The notes beneath the pieces were generated by a model. The model ran no database searches. It was not told the origin of the DNA and saw nothing but the letters and a program-made list of their open reading frames with translations. 64,000 nt of DNA, from the NCBI GenBank assembly GCA_030248065.1, contig JASAMV010006149.1, forward strand, positions 1 through 64,000, read 5' to 3'. This DNA comes from Rhynchonema sp. JSB1_4 (lineage: Eukaryota > Nematoda > Chromadorea > Monhysterida > Xyalidae). Both the position numbers and the translations under genes were made by a program. Within the stretch, counting starts at the first letter, position 1, and each line of letters begins with the position of its first letter. This document shows positions 34,837 to 45,540 of the stretch, piece by piece.

Positions 34837-36878
34837 ATGAGGAACGTCTCAACACAAGTGCCCAGCTTTCTGATGTCCATACTTTATTGTGGATTCAAAC
34901 CATATGCATACGATTGTGCGTACACAACACGGCTGCAGGTCGGTTTGAACGTTTTTCATCGTGATTCAAAATCACGGTATTTGTCAACATTATAACCATT
35001 ACTATCGATTGTCGTCCCAGATTGATTCAACCAATGACTGCCACTACCCGGGTTTGGTCTCTGAATCCATGTATCAAATGCTCAGTCGAATGCAGATCCA
35101 GTTCACATTAGAATCGATGCACTGCAATGCATCATTCGGTGACAAACTTGGAATGATTGCCAATGGTGGTTTCTATGGTTTTGATACCGGTATATTTTCA
35201 TTGAGAGAGTGGCCCAGTCACAAATGGGCACTTCCAATGAATTCATTTTGTGAGTGTAAGTTTCGATTTAGGCACCTATCACACAATGGCTGTACCGCTG
35301 ACGCCGACCGCCGAGCGATTGCAGCACATGAGAGCGTCGTTTCCGATCAGCGCTTGGACCGATGCCCCAGCGGCTGTGGGCACTGCGAAAGCAGGTGCAT
35401 ATTGAATCAATCATTGATTGATGTTGACATTGACTTACAGTATCTGTACGTGTCGTTGCAGATCAGGACTGGGTGCAAAAGGGTATCGATTTCCTGAATG
35501 TCTACGACAGTCCGATATGGATTCTCGCGTTCGCCCTCTATTTCTGCGGCAAACTGTTCCGGTTGCTGATGCACAGATTGCACCGACTCGATGCGAATAC
35601 GAAATATCGCAGTGAACTCTACTTTGTCGTCATTCTCTCATTCTTTTCGTTGTACTTCACTGGTCTCTATCGATCGGGCCTGTTGGCTCAATTGATCTTG
35701 AAGCGAGACGTTCACCAATTCAACAACTTTGATGAATTATTGGAATTAGTGCAACATCGACGTGTCAGATTGATACTCAGTTCGTCCACCTCGGTCGAGT
35801 CCGCCACCAATCCAAATATGCGACGATTGGTCGATACGTTTGAGTCGAATCCTCCCATGTTCACTACAAAGACGTTCTCAAGGTATCGGTTCATAGTGGT
35901 CGTTTTCGTTTTCAGGATTTGAGATGCGAAACTTGGCATATCTGAGAAGTGATTTCACCGAGCACAAAATTTGTGATCCCAGATGACCACGAGCATTGTT
36001 GTCTTTTTTCACAGCGAGGTAATCGATAACTACTCGAGCGATTTGGTGAGCGGCCGAATGGTAGCGATCGGCACGGACATGGGCCCGAATGTGATCGTGT
36101 CGAAACTGTGTGGCGTCAGACTCGTGCCTCTGCCGGCACTTGGAAAGGTGGCCATTAGCAGCGCATTGTGTGAAGACGAACGAAATTTACGAAGCTCAAC
36201 CATACAATTTCAAACACACCAAGCAACGCACTGCCAATGTGTTTGTCCGTGAATGTTCGGTGTGCACTCTGCTCGCAGCAAGCAACCACGCGGGTTTTGG
36301 TTGTTTCTGTGATTTCGGCCGGCGTAATCCCCTGTGAACTGCTGTTCACACACAGGTTGAAATCACCGAAAAACGAAATCGCAGGATACATGATACCATC
36401 CGTTCAGCTGTCAAACCCAAGCCTGCACAGTCGCTCCGTGCGGTGGCCAGCAAAATGCATACCGTCACATGCACATGTTCATGCGCTGCCTAATCACCAA
36501 TCCCGATCGTTGCCAATCCATCCTGCTTGATCATTACAGATTCGCAACGGTCTGATGTTCTCGCGATCGGTGCCGAAATCAGTGCTCCGATCAATTGAAC
36601 ACGCCATTATTCGCAGTCAGACCGTGTTGTTGGGCATCAAACAACGTTATGTCGATATGCTGCGTCGACAACGGGCGTTTCTCAATTGCGACACTGCCGA
36701 CGTGAAACATCGCCACAGACACAACATTATCATCAACGTCTATAACGTGTTAGGTTTGTTTGTTGCGCTCGCAGTTGGACTGACTGCATCCACTGTGATT
36801 GTGGCGATTGAATGGTGCTATAACGCGGTTCGAAGGAGGGCGATTGGCTATTGGAATAGATTAGGTGACGGGATTTAG
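34837..36878 (+). CDS. Ionotropic glutamate receptor-like protein, short form lacking an evident pore
   Basis: Exons: 34837-34938, 35021-35189, 35272-35394, 35462-35882, 36015 to about 36147, and 36540-36878 (stop TAG). They give about 428 residues. The S1-like half ends GTYHTMAVPLTPTAERL, as in ligand-binding lobes of ionotropic receptors. A first membrane helix lies at about 148-168 (SPIWILAFALYFCGKLFRL) and a second at about 184-211 (VVILSFFSLYFTGLYRSGLL). Only about 16 residues separate them, too few for a pore helix and filter. An S2-like half with VAIGTDMGPNVIVSKLCG follows, then a last helix at about 382-407. The donor of exon 5 is uncertain (AAG|GTGGCC at 36148 fits the frame). I see no signal peptide, so a 5' exon may be missing. 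The family gates cations or acts as a sensory co-receptor. Confidence 0.68.
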
Positions 36879-37225
36879 GTCCAGTGGTGTTGACTCAATC
36901 TCAAACTTTCAAAAATCACATCATTTATAAAAATAATCGTGATTTTCTGACCTCTGAGTTCAACTTTTAGTTACAGTTGCCTGCATGAGATTGTACACAG
37001 ATTGCACAATTAGAGTCCACATTTGTCAATCATTGTTTATACTGTTTTCCCGTTATTCAAATATAAAAACCGACGTGTATTTACTGCAGAACGTAGCGCA
37101 GAATCTGTACAATTACTCTATACAATCCACGAGCGACATCATTATGCATTCATAAAGCTTTGTACATGAAGTGACTCGCAATGAGGCTTCAACAATAAAT
37201 TAACCCAAAGACAGTGAGCAACGAT

Positions 37226-39214
37226 TCATAAAAACCAGACGGTCAATATTCTCGACCAAATGTCCGTGCGTAGCAGTTGTCTGAGTTTGGCCCAATGATA
37301 AACGTTGATCGATTTGTGCACTGGTTGTTGCGCAAAGAACAGCAGCCGATTGTACATCGAGGGCGAACACGGGGAGCGCTGACTGCCCACAACGGGTGAG
37401 GATGGCTTGACCAGGATTTGGTAGGAACACTGTAATCAATGAATCCATTAGTGGATACATCAGTCAAACAAAGGATGGCGCAGCCAATCAACCAATGGAT
37501 ACTAAATCGGGCTCATAGTAATGTGGTCAAATCATCTCGTCAAACAAAGTCGTCGAACACATGTATTAGTTTTCGCGCTCATTCGGGGCTCATGTGTTCG
37601 ACGACTTTGTGTGACGAGACGATTTGACGACAAAACAATAAATCGATGAATGAAGCGATCAACCATGGTCAATCAGCCAATTAATTAGTTAGTCAATCCA
37701 TCGACCAATCAATCTGCAATCAGCCATCACAAACATACCCCAATTTTCCTGGCCATCTGCACCAACGCCGGTGTGGCCAGCAATTGTTGTTGATGCTGCG
37801 AGAAATCATCGAACAACAGCAGCACACGCTGATTGGTCAGCGGTCGCGACCAGCGAACCAGCGCCAAGAGCGCCAAATTCAAAACGCTCATTTTCAAGCC
37901 GAACGTGGCAAAAGTGCTTGCGGGAATGTCGACCGCCACTTCGAATCTGCAAACGTACATGAGCTTCAGTAAATGTCGGTGCCTTGAAAAACCATTTCTT
38001 TGTAAAAACAGGAACAAAGAATTTTTGGTGTACCAACCTTGAAACATTAGTATTTTCATCGAGCCCGACCAAATAAACGCTGCCCGTTTGACCATCGTCC
38101 GACTGACGGCATATGAGCACGTAGGTGGCGTACTGAAAAATGTTCGGTTGGTAAATTTTTGGAGTAATTTTTTGGCTGAATTTTGCATTGATACATAGCA
38201 AGAAATTAAAAATTTTCGCAAATTCGTTCACCAACCTCCACAACGTTCGAATGTCCCAGGCGTTTTCGATTGCAAAACACCAAATCCGATGGCTTCAACT
38301 GCAGCAGACCACATTCGTTGGCCAGACGCATCGTTGGATTGAACGGACTGAACGTGAAACATCTGCTGTTCACATAGCGACTCGACGTTGGCTCGAACTT
38401 GTCCGATAGTTGTTTCAAGGCTGAATCGCTCAGTGCGATCTGGAACGCAACGGTCACCTATGTTTCACAGGAATTTGGGTTTGCAAAGACCAGCATGATG
38501 ACCGTATCAACAACGAAAGCGAACCGTATGGTCCTTCAACTGCTACGATTGAACTATATACTTCAAAGAACGACAATTTCTGCGTGCGTACATTATGTGA
38601 CTCGAATTTCGACCAGAGTAAAATTGGTTTATTTGGTGTGTCGTGGAACAATTTTGACGCTGATCGAGAGCACCGATTCAGTCGCCAAGTTTGATGCGTA
38701 CATTCCTGCCCGCCCACTACTGTGTTGCTTCTATTTTCATTGCAAATGTGCATTCATTGAAACAAAAAATGAAAGAGCCCAACCTTTGCCGGCATGACAC
38801 TGAGCGTGCGTGTTGAGTGCGCCAATCGTGCGTGCAATGGATCGATGGAGGTGTTGGTTCTGAAATCGACACTGTGTGCGTGTGTGTAATCATGAACTCT
38901 ACGCTCTGCACGCGGGGGCGTATGATACACACCACTCTTCGCCTCACGTGCATACGTTGACGATCGCACGCGTGATCGTGAAATGGAACAAGGTTAACTA
39001 AAGAATAGAGATCAACGAACTTCTCCGAAACGGCGGCTGATATATTGGAGACGCTGCGAGCCCTTCGATCGGCTATCGCGCCGGCGATGGGCGGTTTCAA
39101 CAAGTCAGTCATGTTCACCAGGTCAGCAACCAGATGTCGGGCCAAATGTCTCAAGCGACGTCGAAATGCTTTCTGTTTCTGACGGCGACCGGCGAATAGA
39201 TTTTTGGCGCGCAT
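37226..39214 (-). CDS. Uncharacterised five-exon gene, 331 residues
   Basis: Minus-strand exons: 39214-38948, 38457-38236, 38132-38038, 37946-37739 and 37429-37226 (stop TGA). All junction phases fit; donors are GTGAGG, GTTGGT, GTTGGT and GTATGT. The ATG at 39214 has an in-frame TGA nine bases upstream, so it is the likely start. The N-terminal 45 residues are strongly basic (RRQKQKAFRRRLRHLARH). The middle is beta-like with several Cys (NECGLLQLKPSDLVFC, YATYVLICRQSDDGQTG). Then comes a hydrophobic stretch (LKMSVLNLALLALV) and LLLFDDFSQHQQQLLATPAL. I do not recognise the family and no function should be inferred. It converges on the glutamate receptor-like gene, about 350 bp away. Confidence 0.5.
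37523..37631. mobile_element. Short foldback element, family E
   Basis: Arms of 41 bp: GTGGTCAAATCATCTCGTCA... and its mirror ending TGACGAGACGATTTGACGAC, with AGTCGTCGAACACATG next to the loop. The loop is about 27 bp. The whole unit could form a long hairpin. A solo left arm lies at 16554-16586. Confidence 0.8.
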
Positions 39215-40182
39215 TGTTGATCACGCGATCGGCGAAAACAGCGATGTAGACTGTCTTATCTTTTTTATCTTTACAGCGTACAGTAGCTGAAACAATCGCA
39301 GTTGTTTTAGCATTTATTGCCTCGTTAATGACGCAAATGCCGTTTCATTCCTATATATACCTATGTAGATGGTCTCTCTGCAAGGAGACAGTGATTAATA
39401 CTTGGAACAAAAACAAGGCGATTACAAGTCGAAAAAGCGGTGTTGTTGAGCGTAGGTATTTAATCACCGTTTGGTAAAACGGTGCACATAAAATATGTTT
39501 TATTGGGCAACAAAATGCACCAACAACAAAATACTTTCATCGCTTGTTTGTTCAACCGAAAAAGCTGAGGTTGAACCTGTGGCTGCATAAGTGGAGCCCG
39601 AAGCATTCTTGTACTGATAAGAAAGAAAGCTATGTAACCTATTGTTTGGTTTGGGTGGAGTCCCTATGTGATGTGATCTACATATGAGACTTGGGACTTG
39701 TCCTTTCACAAACAGGGAACTAATTGATGTCCGAAACAACCAGGTGAATGGCAGGAAATAAACATGAAATCTGGGCTAGAGGCTACACTGTAGAACACAG
39801 AAGCGGGAAGATCCCGGGCGCTACAAAGTTATTGTCCAAACGTGCAAATGCATTCAGATAATGTGACTGACAAATACAAGGTTATTTTTGCGCGATATTG
39901 CATCATCGAATTGCAAGGCCGATAAAATGTCCTAATTTATCACTCAATCAATTATTAGACATGTTCTTCAGTCAGGAAATTCCCAAGACCCACGCCATGT
40001 GTGCGGTGAAACGGACTTTGCGACGGATTACAAGAACGCGACACGCCTGTGATTCGAGAGTTACAGACAGGAATCACCCTTGATGTTTGACGATAAGACG
40101 TCGTGACTTGATGTGACGAAATTTGTTTTTTTTCTCAAAGAGTGACGCGCCCGGTTTAGCTGTCTCGTGAAACGTGACTTAC

Positions 40183-40280
40183 ACTGAATAAACATGATGA
40201 AAACGTGATGAAAGGGCATCAAGGGCTGATATTCGATATCAGACAGGACATGGGCGGGCGAGAAGTCTTGGAAGCGAATG
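40183..40280 (-). other. Isolated exon-like ORF
   Basis: The minus-strand sequence after TCCACAG (exon start 40280) reads IRFQDFSPAHVLSDIEYQPL and continues to a strong GTAAGT donor at 40182. Its phase fits neither the gene above nor the one below, so I cannot attach it. It may be an exon of either gene in an isoform, or a false positive. Confidence 0.25.
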
Positions 40281-40733
40281 CTGTGGAGCAAATATTGTAT
40301 CAATGCCCATCTGAATTAGCTATACCCGTACGAGGACTTGTCTTTTGACATTGTCTGCATACAATGTTCTCTGACATCTAATGGACATATGTACATACTA
40401 TGTACAAAGTTGTGATCAGCGCTCAAGAAGTCAAACAGAGTGAAAATCATTGGTGAAATGAATGCGATTTTTTTATCTTTATCTCACCAAGAGTTACAGT
40501 TTATCTGGTCATTACAGTTTTCTTGCATTAATTGGTATTATGTTATGTATCATTGGCTCAGCAGTTGACAGGCATTACGTACATATATCAATTATAAATC
40601 TAGCAGGTAAGTCTTAGTTATGTTGACAGCAGAATGTGTTACTGCTAGGGTTTGCTGATGTTTCAAGTTCCTTTTCAGCTTAGAAGATCAGTAGAGATAT
40701 TTTTGTGTGATTAGTGTTCGGTGTTGTTGCGTT

Positions 40734-43700
40734 TCAGATCATTATCGTGTCATTCACAGTCAGAATCAGAGTCATGATCAGAATCATAGTTGTCAGATAT
40801 ACGGCCCATTTTTCGGCCGAATTGTGGGTTCTGTCCGGCTGCAATAGATGTGTGAATTTTAGTGCCGGATGGCGGTTCAGCATTGGATAAAATTTCAGAG
40901 GCCCAAAAAATACGTGGAGCCAAAAAATACATCGAAAAACGGTTTGAAATTCAAGAATATATGCCGTATATGTAGGATATGCCCAACTTACGCCCTATTC
41001 TAATGTCGCCGAGGCAAGTACAAAGGATACGTATAGTCGTTGTCGACCGACACCTTCAGTCCTTACGCACAGGGTAGCGTCGACTATGGTTATCTACGAC
41101 GTGCGTCAACTACATCAGAATTAGCCTAACTTTTATGGATTCGGTTTGTTTGAACGATCCCGCTTTTATCACATGAAAATTGCACGCAATCTCGGCGTCT
41201 TCCGACCATTTCACCGGTTGACCATCAATAAGGTCGAACCCTTGTCTGTACCCGATGCATTGTACTGTCGCATTGTCATGGTTGATCATCAACATCACCG
41301 CCCAGCAGGACACGTCACGTTGACATCTAAAGCATCCCGGTATAACGCACTGAGTGCAGTAATGTTGGTCTGTTTCGCCCTGCTTTCGCAGACAGACCGA
41401 GGCGCCAGGGCTCGTCAGTGTGAACGCCTCTGGCAAATTTGCCCCCGAAAAGCCCCACCAGCAGATGTTATTGCTGGGCCGTAACAGCACTGCGTGCAAA
41501 CTCATGAACAACTCATGCAACGATGCCAAACTTGGTGATCGGTTTCGTATGTCTGTGATTTTTTGAATAAATGAAAAGTTCTCGTTAGCCAAGACAAGAT
41601 CGGACCGCCGTGTTTGCTCATGTGTATATAGGTACAACTGCACCAGTACGAGAAAAAAGACGCAATTCGATTCGAAAAGTGTGGTTCAATTCGGACAACC
41701 TTGTCTTGCAATCAGCACGGGCGTTTAATTCTTGCATTGTTCGATTCCACAGTTGAACGGTTCCCTTCACCGACGTGCATTTATATACGACGTCGTCAAA
41801 GAACCGATCGATCGTGTTGTTCTCTGAAAGCACGAAGCGTCGTTTCATCAACATTTTCCGTTATTTTATTCCCCTGGGCACGAAACTGTAACTTTTATTA
41901 ACTTAAGGATCTCCAAAATTTACTGATGGGCGCACTGCAAAACCCAACTGTAACTTTTTTTAACTTAAGGATCTCCAAAATTTACTGATGGAAGCACTGC
42001 AAAACCCAACTGTAACTTTTTTTAACTTAAGGATCGCCAAAATTTACTGATGGACGCACTGCAAAACCCAACTGTAACTTTTTTAACTTAAGGATCTCCA
42101 AAATTTACTGATGGACGCACTGCAAAACCCAACTGTAACTTTTTTAACTTAAGGATCTCCAAAATTTACTGATGGACGCACTGCAAAACCCAACTGTAAC
42201 TTTTTTTAACTTAAGGATCTCCAAAATTTACTGATGGACGCACTGCAAAACCCAACTGTAACTTTTTTTAACTTAAGGATCTCCAAAATTTACTGATGGA
42301 CGCACTGCAAAACCCAACTGTAACTTTTTTTAACTTAAGGATCTCCAAAATTTACTGATGGACGCACTGCAAAACCCAACTGTAACTTTTTTAACTTAAG
42401 GATCTCCAAAATTTACTGATGGGCGCACTGCAAAACCCAACTGTAACTTTTTAACTTAAGGATCTCCAAAATTTACTGATGGGCGCACTGCAAAACCCAA
42501 CTGTAACTTTTTTAACTTAAGGATCTCCAAAATTTACTGATGGACGCACTGCAAAACCCAACTGTAACTTTTTTTAACTTAAGGATCTCCAAAATTTACT
42601 GATGGACGCACTGCAAAACCCAACTGTAACTTTTTTTAACTTAAGGATCTCCAAAATTTACTGATGGACGCACTGCAAAACCCAACTGTAACTTTTTTTA
42701 ACTTAAGGATCTCCAAAATTTACTGATGGACGCACTGAAAAACCCAACTGTAACTTTTTTTAACTTAAGGATCTCCAAAATTTACTGATGGACGCACTGC
42801 AAAACCCAACTGTAACTTTTTTTAACTTAAAGGGGCCGCGACATCATTATTTTTCACGATGCACCACCTGATTTTATGTCAGAAATTGAAAGACGACATC
42901 CGAAGGAACATGATTTACAAAGACAACAAAATTGACCCGCGCTGTTTTCAGCATGAAAATCACCCCCGAACATCGAATGTCAGGAACAAAAGTCAGCTTG
43001 CTGTAGTCGCTCGGCTGCTTGAAAATCAGGCATCGAGCTCAAAAAATTATGGTATGGACTCGGTGCTTATGTAATATCTGCGAAACATTTTTCCGGCAAC
43101 CAGCTCCAAGCACCTGTCGACGTTGCAATTTCTGTGGCAGCTGAAATGTTTCGCAAATATTACATAAGCGCCGAGTCCATATCATAATTTTTTGAGCTCG
43201 ATGTCTAATCTTCAAGCGGCCGAGCGACTACAGCAAACTGACTTTTGTTCCTGACGTTCGATGTTCGGGGTGATTTTCATGCTGAAAACAGCGCGGGTCA
43301 ATGTTGTTGTCTTTGTAAGACATGTTCCTTCGGATGTCGTCTTTCAATTTCTGACATAAAATCAGGCGGTGTATCGTGAAAAGTAATAATGTCGCGCCCC
43401 CTTTAAGGATCTCCAAAATTTACTGATGGACGCACTGCAAAACCCAATCTAAGGAATTAAGTCGGTTGATTGGTTATTGGCTGTTCAAAACCGATTCTAA
43501 TTCAACCGCTTAATCTATGGGATCAGTGATAAAATCAAAGTGTTCATCTAATCAAAGTAAAGTCTGAGCGGACGCTCCATGATGTGCCGAAACGAACGTA
43601 CCAATGACCTCGTAAATATTTATGGTGCAATTGGCGAACTGTTCTTCAGATTCCAGTTTGTCGAGGTCGATGTCGCCCCGATCGATATATAAGGAGCATT

Positions 43701-45035
43701 TGGTTGGTTCCGTGGTTTTGTCGAACTTCACCAACGCGCATTGCGGATTGCCTTTGCAGAGAAAGATGCATTCAAATTTGTTCAGACCGCGACTCTGTTG
43801 GAAATGCTCGTTGCGTGGGGCCAACTGCTCGTCGCATTTGTATTCATCCGATAGATTATACTCCGGGTCCTCGTCCGCTCGCGCTGCACCTGCACAATGA
43901 TGCCACCGGTGTTTCCCACCTAATAATATCCCTAATAAATATAACCTAATCTAAATAAATGATAACCCCCTCCCCCTGGCCACCCCCCCCCCCCCCCCCC
44001 CCGAGGCTCCTCGAAATGGAACGTAATCGAAAAAAGGGTTCTCAGATCAATGAGAAGAAACCCAATTACAGCCCCCTGGAGCCTTGGATGGAAACACAGT
44101 GATGCTTGTAGCCCCCGATGGCTAATGGTTGGAGCTCGAGTGGAGCTCATCGCATTAATCTACACTAAAGGCCTAACTATACTTCGTTCTCTCAGAGAAC
44201 AAAGAACAAATTGTCGCGCGCTGATTGGTCCACGTATGTTCAACAGCCAATCAGCGCGCGAGAATTTGTTCTTTGTTCTCTGAGAGAACGAAGTATAGTT
44301 GGGCCATTAATGTCCGCAGCAACCCCCTGGCCCCATCTAGGGGCGATTTCGGGTTACTTGTGAAAAATGGCATAGCAATAAGCTAACCAGGCCTGCTATC
44401 AATGGCTGCGGCTAAAAAGATCAGCAGAGCAACGAACTTAATAGGCATGTGATGGGAATAGGCCATTATGATACTGTGGTCGAATGGTCAGTCAAGATCG
44501 GTGGTTGATGTCAGATCCAGTGAAATGAATCGCGATGCAAAATAAAAGGTTTACTCGCTTGTGGTCGGGGAGACTCGAACTCAATTTGTTATTTAAATCG
44601 CATACAATTTGTTATTTAATGAACTAAAATGTGCATACACGTTGTTCGTTGTGCATTTTATTTCAATAAATTTATGAATCAAGAGATGAATTACAGCAGA
44701 TGTCGATAAAAGTACAATAAAAAACGGTTACATGAAACCAAGCCAACATAGGAACATGTTAGCATACAAAAAGCACAAGAAGCGCAGCATACATGCAGAG
44801 ATCTCGATATCATTGGTAACCCATTCCAGCCTGATATCCACCAAACTTTACTTGGTATACTTGGCCCGTGCTGCCATTCATAATCACATTTGTCAAAAAT
44901 TTTTGAATCATTGATCACGATCTGACTGTTGAGCTCGTGCGTGGCACGAAAAAAGTTGAAGTTCTTCAAATGTACATTCACAAATTCACGAAACGATGTG
45001 AAGGTCCGATCCGCATAGCATTCATGCTGATAAAA
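40734..45035 (-). CDS. PAN/apple-like cysteine-rich protein with C-terminal hydrophobic tail (5' incomplete)
   Basis: Minus-strand exons: 45035-44852, 43889-43602, 41823-41644, 41552-41131 and 40838-40734 (stop TGA). They give about 392 residues, in phase across four introns. Exon 2 carries a PAN/apple-like pattern (NKFECIFLCKGNPQCALVKF, then KCSLYI). Exon 4 is Cys-rich (YCTQCVIPGCFRCQRDVSCW). The last exon encodes WAVYLTTMILIMTLILTVND just before the stop, a single membrane helix or GPI-attachment tail. PAN domains bind proteins or sugars outside the cell. A first exon with a signal peptide is expected upstream but was not found. Intron 2 (43601-41824) holds a 16-copy minisatellite and a TTAA foldback element. 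The PAN call comes from Cys spacing only. Confidence 0.5.
41883..43446. repeat. Minisatellite of about 60 bp, 16 copies, interrupted by a foldback element
   Basis: Unit: AACTTAAGGATCTCCAAAAT followed by TTACTGATGGACGCACTGCA and AAACCCAACTGTAACTTTTT. Fifteen nearly identical copies run to 42830 and one more follows the insertion (43403-43446). Units differ in T-run length and a few substitutions (GGGCGC, GGAAGC, ATCGCC). It lies in intron 2 of the PAN-type gene. Confidence 0.97.
42831..43402. mobile_element. 572-bp foldback element inserted at TTAA within the minisatellite
   Basis: Ends AGGGGCCGCGACAT and ATGTCGCGCCCCCT are flanked by TTAA at 42827-42830 and 43403-43406. The minisatellite unit itself contains one TTAA at this spot (AACTTAAGGATC), so the duplication and insertion point are unambiguous. 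Arms of about 250 bp mirror each other with few mismatches and enclose a loop of about 70 bp. The arms hold an open frame of about 70 codons, with no recognisable domain. Confidence 0.93.
43983..44002. repeat. Poly-C run
   Basis: About twenty consecutive C residues. The minus strand is a G tract that could form quadruplexes. Length may be unreliable because such runs are error-prone. Confidence 0.9.
44170..44305. mobile_element. 136-bp near-perfect palindrome (foldback MITE)
   Basis: Arms of about 55 bp: GGCCTAACTATACTTCGTTC and mirror GAACGAAGTATAGTTGGGCC, continuing through AGAACAAAGAACAAATT and CGCGCGCTGATTGG. The loop is about 20 bp. It sits between exons 1 and 2 of the PAN-type gene. 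Confidence 0.85.
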
Positions 45036-45155
45036 CTGTGACTTATCACATCCTCTCAAGAATCTTCACTCCAAAAGGAGAAAAAACTCATATGTGTAAG
45101 TACAAGGTCCAGGCTGACTTCAGGCGCCTGTCTAACGCAGTTGATATACTGTATG

Positions 45156-45519
45156 TATAGTCCAACCACGAGCTCATGAGACGACTTTTTTCAAAGCTTG
45201 CTTGGCCAGGTTCAAAAATGCTCCGGCTACACGTGTTTTCGCAAACAAAAGAAAGAGATTGGGCCGACAGAGATGATGATAAGATCCAGCTGGCTGACCT
45301 CAATTTGTTGCGTGCTTACACGAACGGCAACGTTGTTCAACACGCAAATGCTTTGGTAGTCAAAAGGGAAATTACGCACCGAGGTGGAGAGCGTGGTTTC
45401 AAAATAATACCTGCGTTTCTCTTTCTTTCATTTCCGAAATACGTGGAACCGGAACATTATTGGATCCGCACAAGCCAACTTCGAAAAAAGTCGTCTCATG
45501 AGCTCGTGGCTGGACTATA
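45156..45519. mobile_element. Foldback MITE, family B, copy 1
   Basis: Ends TATAGTCCAACCACGAGCTC and GAGCTCGTGGCTGGACTATA. Similar along its length to 56147-56509. The ends resemble family A (TATAGTCC, CCACCAGCTCATGG), suggesting mobilisation by the same transposase. It lies between the K2P and PAN-type genes. Confidence 0.88.
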
Positions 45520-45540
45520 CGGCACGAGTCACGCAATGTT

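Noticed and set aside
40750..40932. 60-codon minus ORF ending in a DSDHDSDSD-like tail
   Set aside because: The other frame from the acceptor at 40838 joins the PAN-type gene in phase and encodes a membrane helix.
41146..41484. 112-codon + frame
   Set aside because: Opposite strand of a PAN-type exon with better splice and cysteine support.
42859..43416. Short ORFs in the arms of the TTAA foldback
   Set aside because: They mirror each other because the arms are inverted copies; no domain or start context.
44559..44590. Minus-strand tRNA-like T arm (GAGTTCGAGTC)
   Set aside because: Stem pairing fails and no D arm or anticodon arm is present.
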